Position numbers and translations under genes: made by a program. DNA of 64,000 bases, taken from Kocuria rhizophila DC2201 (GTDB taxonomy: Bacteria > Actinomycetota > Actinomycetes > Actinomycetales > Micrococcaceae). The DNA is taken from the NCBI RefSeq assembly GCF_000010285.1, contig NC_010617.1:372001-436000 (forward strand). Direction: 5' to 3'. The notes beneath the pieces were generated by a model. That model was given only the letters and a program-made list of their open reading frames with translations. It was not told the DNA's origin and searched no databases. How positions within the stretch are numbered: the first letter of the stretch is position 1; the number at the start of each line of letters is the position of its first letter. This document shows, piece by piece, positions 59,201 through 64,000 of the stretch.

Positions 59201-59823
59201 GCCGGGCCCCGGTCCTCCGCCGCGGGGTTCTCCGAGGACGGGCCGGGGTGGATGACGTCCGCGGCCTCCCACACATGGTCCTCCGCGAGGTACTCCTCCT
59301 CCTGCGCGGCCCACTGCTCCCAGTGGCCCTCGTACGCGGCGCCGTCCCGCTCCAACGCGCGCTGCCTGCGCTGTGCGGTGGGCAGCTCGACCCACACGGC
59401 GGTGTCCAGCAGTCCGCGGGCCTCGCGGTGGCTCGCACCCACGCCCTCGAGCAGCACGATCTCCGCGGTGCGCGTGAGCCGCGGGGTGCCCGGTTCACTG
59501 GTCAGCCAGTCCCACGCCGTCCAGTGGGCGTCCTCGCCGCGGCGCAGCGGCTCCAGGATCTCGGTGCGGTAGGCATTCATGCCCGCCAGCAGGCCGCCCC
59601 ACCCCGGGTAGATGTCCTCCAGGCGGAACACCACCACGTCGTGCGAGCGGCGCAGCACTGCGGCGAGCTGGTCGGTGAGGGTGGTCTTGCCCGCCCCGGA
59701 GCGTCCGTCGATCCCCACGAGGAACGGCTTGCGGGTGACCGGGGGCAGGGTCCGGGCGAGGTTGACGCCGTCCGGGTACCGCTCCAGCTCGTGGTCGTGG
59801 AACGCCTCGCCGGGGCCGATCAC
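59197..59823 (-). CDS. uridine-kinase-like P-loop kinase
   Basis: A 208-residue nucleoside/panthothenate-kinase-like P-loop protein. Walker A is GRSGAGKT (40-47), RLEDIYPGWGGL resembles the substrate-binding DDFY region of uridine kinases, and VLLEGVGA is Walker B. The GTG at 59823 overlaps the phosphatase stop (GTGA), which decides the start. Substrate unproven. Confidence 0.78.
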   Translation of the reverse strand: MIGPGEAFHDHELERYPDGVNLARTLPPVTRKPFLVGIDGRSGAGKTTLTDQLAAVLRRSHDVVVFRLEDIYPGWGGLLAGMNAYRTEILEPLRRGEDAHWTAWDWLTSEPGTPRLTRTAEIVLLEGVGASHREARGLLDTAVWVELPTAQRRQRALERDGAAYEGHWEQWAAQEEEYLAEDHVWEAADVIHPGPSSENPAAEDRGPA

Positions 59824-60311
59824 CGCTCGGACACCCGCTCGCGGACCCACTCCACGGCCCCGGGGGTCGCCGCCTCGATCTGCTCCCATGCGGTGTCGAA
59901 GTCCTCCGAGCCGCCGTACCACGGGTCGGCGATGTCGAGGTCCTCGTGGGAGGCCACGGCCTGCGGGTCGAAGCTGCGCAGCAGACGCACGGTGTCCCGG
60001 GCGCCGTGGGGCAGCCGCTCCCGCAGCCGCCGCGCGTGCTCCCCGGTCATGGCCAGCAGCAGGTCCGCGTCCGCGAGCTCGCGGTCGGTGACGCGGTGGG
60101 CGCTGTGCGCTGGCAGCTGCAGACCGTTGCGCTCAAGGACCTCCCGGGCGCGCGGGTCCACGGGGTTGCCGTGCTCCTCGTCGCTCACACCGGCGGAGCC
60201 CACGGCGGCACGCTCGCCCAGGCCCGCCCGTTCGAGCTCGCGGCGCAGCAGCGCCTCGGCCATGGGGGAACGGCAGATGTTGCCCGTGCACACCGTGACG
60301 ATTTCGATCAT
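59820..60311 (-). CDS. low-molecular-weight protein-tyrosine phosphatase
   Basis: A 163-residue phosphatase. The catalytic loop VCTGNICRSP gives Cys8 and Arg14, and the general-acid Asp is D129 in ADPWYGG. It may act on phosphotyrosine proteins or related phosphoesters. TACAGT on the coding strand lies seven bases before the ATG, suggesting a leaderless mRNA. It heads a tightly overlapped operon with the kinase-like gene and pabC. Confidence 0.9.
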   Translation of the reverse strand: MIEIVTVCTGNICRSPMAEALLRRELERAGLGERAAVGSAGVSDEEHGNPVDPRAREVLERNGLQLPAHSAHRVTDRELADADLLLAMTGEHARRLRERLPHGARDTVRLLRSFDPQAVASHEDLDIADPWYGGSEDFDTAWEQIEAATPGAVEWVRERVSER

Positions 60312-60351
60312 GGCCACCACTGTACGAAAAATCCGGCCGCCGCGAGGGGGC

Positions 60352-61212
60352 TCAGCGCGGTGCGTCGGCGCTCCACGTCTGGCGCTCGATGCCCGACAGC
60401 AGCAGGTCCAGCCCGGCCGCGTACTCGGCGCGGCCGTCGTGGCGGCGGAACTCCCCGAGCACCGAGTGCACGAACGGGAAGTCCTGCGTGCTCGCGTGCT
60501 CCCAGCGCTCGAGCTGCTCGCGGAACATCTGCTCGGCGTCCTGCTCGTTGCGCTGGGAGATCTCCGCACCCATCCCGGTGGCGTAGTTGGTCACCGCCAT
60601 GGACGCGTGGAACTGCTGGGAGGTGCTCAGCTCCATGCGCTGCAGGATCTGCCCGGTGCACTCCCACGTGCGCAGGGCGTTCTCCTCGTCCGGGCCCGCG
60701 TGCATCAGCTGCTCCGCGAGCCAGAGGTGCTCCAGCATCTGCGCGAACAGGCACAGGGACAGCCGGCGCAGGTCCACGAGGGCCTCCCGGGTGCGGGCGC
60801 TCGTGCGGCGGTCCGGTTCCGGGGCCGGCAGCTGCGCGAACTGCTCGGGCGTGCTCCGCCCCGCCACCCGCAGCGCCTCGAACTCGGCGAGCGCGCGGCC
60901 CAGCACCTCGTCCGCGACCATGGCCATGAGCTCGTCCTTGCCGGACGCGTACCAGTACAGGCTGGCCACGCCGCTGTCGAGCGTGCCGGCCAGCCCCCGC
61001 AGGGTCAGCCGCGCGGCCCCCTCCCGGTCCAGCATGGCGATCGCGGTCTCCACGATCGCGTCCACGGACAGGGACGCGCGACGCCGCCCGCCCGCCTGCG
61101 TGCCGCCCCGCCGGCCCCGTCCGGGCCCGCCCGCCCGCCGTTCGGGGCCCGACTGCGCGGCGTTCTGGGCGGGGGACGTCCGGTCCGGGGAGGGTTCACG
61201 CGCGGCTGTCAT
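60352..61212 (-). CDS. TetR-family transcriptional regulator
   Basis: A 286-residue regulator. After a disordered Arg/Gly-rich N-terminus (1-45) comes the helix-turn-helix LSVDAIVETAIAMLDREG, then LTLRGLAGTLDSGVASLYWY. The C-terminal ligand domain resembles the TetR_C class of drug-sensing members. It is divergent from the broken efflux gene with an inverted repeat between them, the usual repressor/pump arrangement. Confidence 0.9.
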   Translation of the reverse strand: MTAAREPSPDRTSPAQNAAQSGPERRAGGPGRGRRGGTQAGGRRRASLSVDAIVETAIAMLDREGAARLTLRGLAGTLDSGVASLYWYASGKDELMAMVADEVLGRALAEFEALRVAGRSTPEQFAQLPAPEPDRRTSARTREALVDLRRLSLCLFAQMLEHLWLAEQLMHAGPDEENALRTWECTGQILQRMELSTSQQFHASMAVTNYATGMGAEISQRNEQDAEQMFREQLERWEHASTQDFPFVHSVLGEFRRHDGRAEYAAGLDLLLSGIERQTWSADAPR

Positions 61213-61262
61213 GGAGCTCACGGTACGCAGGGTGTTGCGCAGTATCAAACAACGTTCTATTT

Positions 61263-61301
61263 TCGAACACAGTTCGACTAATCGAATAGTGTCTGACACT
61301 A
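61263..61301. promoter_or_regulatory. divergent promoter with TetR-type operator
   Basis: TAGTGTC-T-GACACTA (61287-61301) is a perfect 7+1+7 palindrome. TTCGA-CTAA-TCGAA (61273-61286) is a second, adjoining one. A rightward promoter reads TTCGAA (61263-61268), 16 bp, AATAGT (61285-61290), so both palindromes overlap its core. The AT content contrasts with the surroundings. Confidence 0.55.
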
Positions 61302-61317
61302 AATAAGGGCCTCCCAC

Positions 61318-62069
61318 GACACAGCTCACCGACACCGCGCCCGGCACCGCGCCGGGTCCTCGCCCCAGAGCCCGCGCGCCGGGTTCGTGTGGCGCGAGCG
61401 CACCGCGGCGGACCCGATGCTGGACCTCTCCCTGCTGGGCATCCGCACGGTGCGCGGCTCCGCGATCCTGCAGACCTCGGTGATGACGGCAATGGCCGGG
61501 GTGATGTTCGTGTCCACCCAGCTCCACCAGTTCGCGTGGGGCTGGACCCCGCTGCAGGCCGGCCTCGCCAACCTGCCGTTCGTGGTGGGCATGATGGGCG
61601 CGGGACCCTTCGTGGACCGGGCCGTGGCCGGGTAGGGGCACCGGAGGACCTCGCTGGGCGCCGTCGTGCTGCTGCTCGCGAGCCTCGCGGTGTGGGTCTG
61701 CGCGGTGGCCCCGGCTTCGTGTGGTGCGCCCTCGGGATGCTCATGATGACCGTGGCCATGCGCACCGTGATGACCACCGGGGCCGTGGCGCTGATGGGGG
61801 CGCTGCCCGAGAGCCACACCTCCATGGGGTCGGCCATGAACGACACCGCCCAGGAGGTGGGCAACGCGGTGGGGCTCGCCATCGTGGGCACCGTGATGGC
61901 CTCCGTGGTGGGCACCGCGCTGCCCACCGGAACGTGGGACCCCGCCACCGTCGCGGGGTTCATCCACTCGCAGCAGATCTCGTTCTCCCTGCTGGCGGTG
62001 CTCGTGCTGGTGCTCGCCGGGGTGGGCATCCGCACCCTCACGGACTCGCGGGACACCGCGGAGCACTGA
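61318..62069 (+). pseudogene. remnant of a DHA2-type MFS drug efflux transporter
   Basis: Only the C-terminal part of an EmrB/QacA-type transporter is recognisable. Frame 1 encodes TAADPMLDLSLLGIRTVRGS through VVGMMGAGPFVDRAVAG and ends at a TAG (61633-61635). The same frame continues after the stop with a hydrophobic helix (TSLGAVVLLLASLAVWVCA). Near 61705 the frame shifts to give FVWCALGMLMMTVAMRTVMT and the family motif GSAMNDTAQEVGNAVGLAIVG to the TGA at 62067-62069. The N-terminal seven or so helices are missing, and no start codon is seen behind the promoter. Confidence 0.8.
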
Positions 62070-62087
62070 CGCGACCGGTCGAACGGA

Positions 62088-62123
62088 CAACGGGGTGCAC
62101 GTCCGCGGACGTGCACCCCGTTG
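62088..62123. terminator. bidirectional terminator
   Basis: A perfect 15-bp stem (62088-62102 with 62109-62123), itself closing on the palindrome CCGCGG, between the MFS remnant and the convergent BCCT gene. Confidence 0.8.
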
Positions 62124-62159
62124 CGTGGTGCGGCTCAGGTGGGTGCCGCCCCCCCCTGG

Positions 62160-63995
62160 CTACTTCTGGTTGGCGTTGTGGGGAGTGGTCTGGTCCCAGG
62201 GCGCCTCGCCCTCGGGGGTCTGCTCCACGATGTCGTCCACCGCGGAGGAGACCCAGCGGGACTTGTACTGGAAGTCCGTCTCGTCCCCGTTCTCGTCCGT
62301 CTGGCGGTACCACTCGGTGATCGCCGGGTCGTGGGAGTCGAACGAGTCGCCGGCGGCGCGGTAGCCCTCGGCGTGCTCCACCTGCAAGGCGAAGTTGTCG
62401 CCGTGCTCGGCCAGACCCGTGGACACGGCCTTCTCCACCGCAGACAGCGCGAAGCGCGTGCGCAGGGTGGCGGGGTCGTTGCGCAGGTCCCGGTAGAGCG
62501 CCACCATCATGAACGCCATGATCACGGCGAACGGCAGCGCGGAGACGATCACCAGGTTCTGCATCCCGGCCAGGGCGTCGTCGCCGCCCACGAGCAGCAT
62601 CACGATCGCAATGCCGGACAGGCACACGCCCCAGAAGACCACGATCCACTTGCTCGGGTCCGGACGCCCGCGCTGGGTCATGGTGCCCATGACCACGGAG
62701 GCGGAGTCGGCGCTCGTGATGAAGAAGATGCCGATCACCACCATCGCGAGCACGGAGGTGACCCCGGTCAGGGGCAGCTGGTCGAACAGGCTGAACAGCA
62801 TGGACTCGGCGCCGTCCTCGACCGAGAGGTTCGCACCGTTCTTGGAGAACCACATGGCGGAGCCGCCGAAGACGATGAACCACAGCACGCACACGGAGGC
62901 CGGGACCACCAGCACCACGGTCACGAACTGGCGGATGGTGCGCCCGCGGGAGATCTTGGCGATGAACATGCCCACGAAGGGGGACCAGGACAGCCACCAG
63001 GCCCAGTAGTACACGGTCCAGGTGTTGGAGAACTTGGCGCTCTCCGGGCCCCAGGCGGCGGACTGGCCGGTCATGAACAGGTACTGGGACACGTACGTGG
63101 AGAACGTGGAGGGAATCAGGGTCAGCAGGAAGACCGTGGGGCCCACGAAGAACACGAACAGTGCGAGCACGAACGCCAGCGTCAGGTTGATGTTCGAGAG
63201 GTAGCGGATGCCGCGGGAGACGCCCGAGACCGCTGAGATGATGAAGCCCACGGAGAGCACGGCGATCAGCAGGATGAGCACGTTGTTGCCCAGCTCGCCC
63301 AGGCCGCTCACGATCGAGATGCCGGAGCCGATCTGCAGGGCGCCCATGCCCAGGGAGGCCGCGGTGCCGAAGAGGGTCGCGAAGATCGCGAACACGTCGA
63401 TCAGCTTGCCCAGCGGACCGTCCACGCGCTTGTGCCCGAGCAGGGCGGTGAACACGCGGGAGATCAGCGGTGCGCGACCGCGCCGGTAGGCGCCGTAGGC
63501 CACGGACACGCCCACCACCGCGTACACGGCCCACGGGTTCAGGGCCCAGTGGAACGCGGACTGCACGAGGGCGTAGACCGCCATGGAGTCGCTGCCGGCC
63601 TCGGCCATGTGCGAGAAGCCGGGGATCCCGCCCTCGAAGTAGCTCATGGGCTCGAACGCCCCGTAGAACATGAGCCCGATGCCCATGCCGGCCGCGAAGA
63701 GCATCGCGAGCCAGGAGAAGAAGGAGTACTCGGGCTTCTCGTCGTCACGGCCGAGCTTGATGCGCCCGGTGCGCGTGAAGCCGATGAAGAGCATGAAGAA
63801 CACGGCCGCGGTGGACAGCAGGATGAAGAACCACCCGGTGTTCGCGGTGACCCAGGCCAGGGCGGTGGAGGAGACGGAGGACAGGCTCTCCGTGCCCAGC
63901 ACGCCCCAGGCGATGAACCCCACGATCAGCAGCGCGGTCACGGTGAACACCGTCTTGTCCGTGTTGAAGCGGACCTTGCGGTCCTCGACACCCAC
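62160..63995 (-). CDS. BCCT-family betaine/carnitine/choline transporter
   Basis: A 611-residue Na+-coupled osmolyte transporter with 12 predicted helices. GMGIGLMFYGAFEPMSYF is the glycine-rich substrate helix and WTVYYWAWWLSWSPFVGMFI the BCCT tryptophan signature. The cytoplasmic C-terminal tail of about 130 residues is acidic, unlike the basic osmosensing tail of BetP. The GTG at 63995 is five bases from the window edge; the true start may lie outside, so the 5' end should be treated as possibly incomplete. Confidence 0.92.
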   Translation of the reverse strand: MGVEDRKVRFNTDKTVFTVTALLIVGFIAWGVLGTESLSSVSSTALAWVTANTGWFFILLSTAAVFFMLFIGFTRTGRIKLGRDDEKPEYSFFSWLAMLFAAGMGIGLMFYGAFEPMSYFEGGIPGFSHMAEAGSDSMAVYALVQSAFHWALNPWAVYAVVGVSVAYGAYRRGRAPLISRVFTALLGHKRVDGPLGKLIDVFAIFATLFGTAASLGMGALQIGSGISIVSGLGELGNNVLILLIAVLSVGFIISAVSGVSRGIRYLSNINLTLAFVLALFVFFVGPTVFLLTLIPSTFSTYVSQYLFMTGQSAAWGPESAKFSNTWTVYYWAWWLSWSPFVGMFIAKISRGRTIRQFVTVVLVVPASVCVLWFIVFGGSAMWFSKNGANLSVEDGAESMLFSLFDQLPLTGVTSVLAMVVIGIFFITSADSASVVMGTMTQRGRPDPSKWIVVFWGVCLSGIAIVMLLVGGDDALAGMQNLVIVSALPFAVIMAFMMVALYRDLRNDPATLRTRFALSAVEKAVSTGLAEHGDNFALQVEHAEGYRAAGDSFDSHDPAITEWYRQTDENGDETDFQYKSRWVSSAVDDIVEQTPEGEAPWDQTTPHNANQK

Positions 63996-64000
63996 GCCGG

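Noticed and set aside
1-64000. CRISPR arrays, insertion sequences, integrases, attachment sites
   Set aside because: No regularly spaced repeats, transposase motifs or terminal inverted repeats were seen. The only tRNA gene has no adjacent integrase or partial tRNA copy.

Overview
This is a high-GC (roughly 70%) actinobacterial chromosome segment, most likely from the Micrococcaceae and plausibly Kocuria. That placement is an inference from base composition, the lpqY-sugABC order, an aminotransferase next to a branched-chain-type dehydrogenase, and a seven-subunit Mrp antiporter with an A/B fusion. It is a core-type region: genes are densely packed, many overlap by ATGA or GTGA, and there is no phage, insertion sequence or CRISPR array.

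Layout. 1-7.4 kb: an EcsC-like protein, a glycerophosphodiester phosphodiesterase, purB, a WXG100-like/lipase gene pair and a HisC/Pat aminotransferase. 7.5-11.3 kb: E1 alpha, E1 beta and E2 of a 2-oxoacid dehydrogenase. 11.4-15.3 kb: tag (3-methyladenine glycosylase) and a response regulator/histidine kinase/degenerate kinase operon. 15.3-24.2 kb: membrane proteins, fadD, LysR and MarR regulators, a glutathionyl-hydroquinone-reductase-type GST, a CitE-like lyase and a HAD phosphatase. 24.3-28.3 kb: malQ, zinc-ligand-free ribosomal proteins L28-L33-S14, and HU. 28.5-34.4 kb: a copper-handling cluster (His-rich membrane protein, CopC, PCuAC chaperone, Tat-exported DyP peroxidase, CopD-CtaG fusion). 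34.6-38.9 kb: a redoxin-NHL protein and two membrane proteins. 39-43.7 kb: the trehalose-type ABC importer lpqY-sugABC. 43.7-47.6 kb: an AEC permease, panD, tRNA-Gly(CCC), dcd and an MFS transporter. 47.8-54.8 kb: the mrp/mnh Na+/H+ antiporter operon and a DUF4235 protein. 54.8-58.0 kb: a TPP riboswitch controlling the ykoE-ykoD-ykoC ECF transporter. 58.2-62.1 kb: pabC, a uridine-kinase-like gene, a low-molecular-weight phosphotyrosine phosphatase, and a TetR gene divergent from a wrecked MFS efflux gene. 62.1 kb to the end: a BCCT osmolyte transporter.

The most notable non-coding element is a probable 6C-family small RNA at about 19.26-19.42 kb. It has several hairpins with runs of five or six C in their loops, a promoter in front and an intrinsic terminator behind. 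At least eight genes also share one arrangement, a -10 hexamer followed by 6-7 nt and then the start codon, which predicts leaderless mRNAs. Other observations are a degenerate kinase partner, an iron-box-like inverted repeat, a 10-bp motif recurring in gene gaps, a tandem duplication in front of the GST gene, and a decayed drug-efflux gene that keeps an apparently intact regulator and operator.
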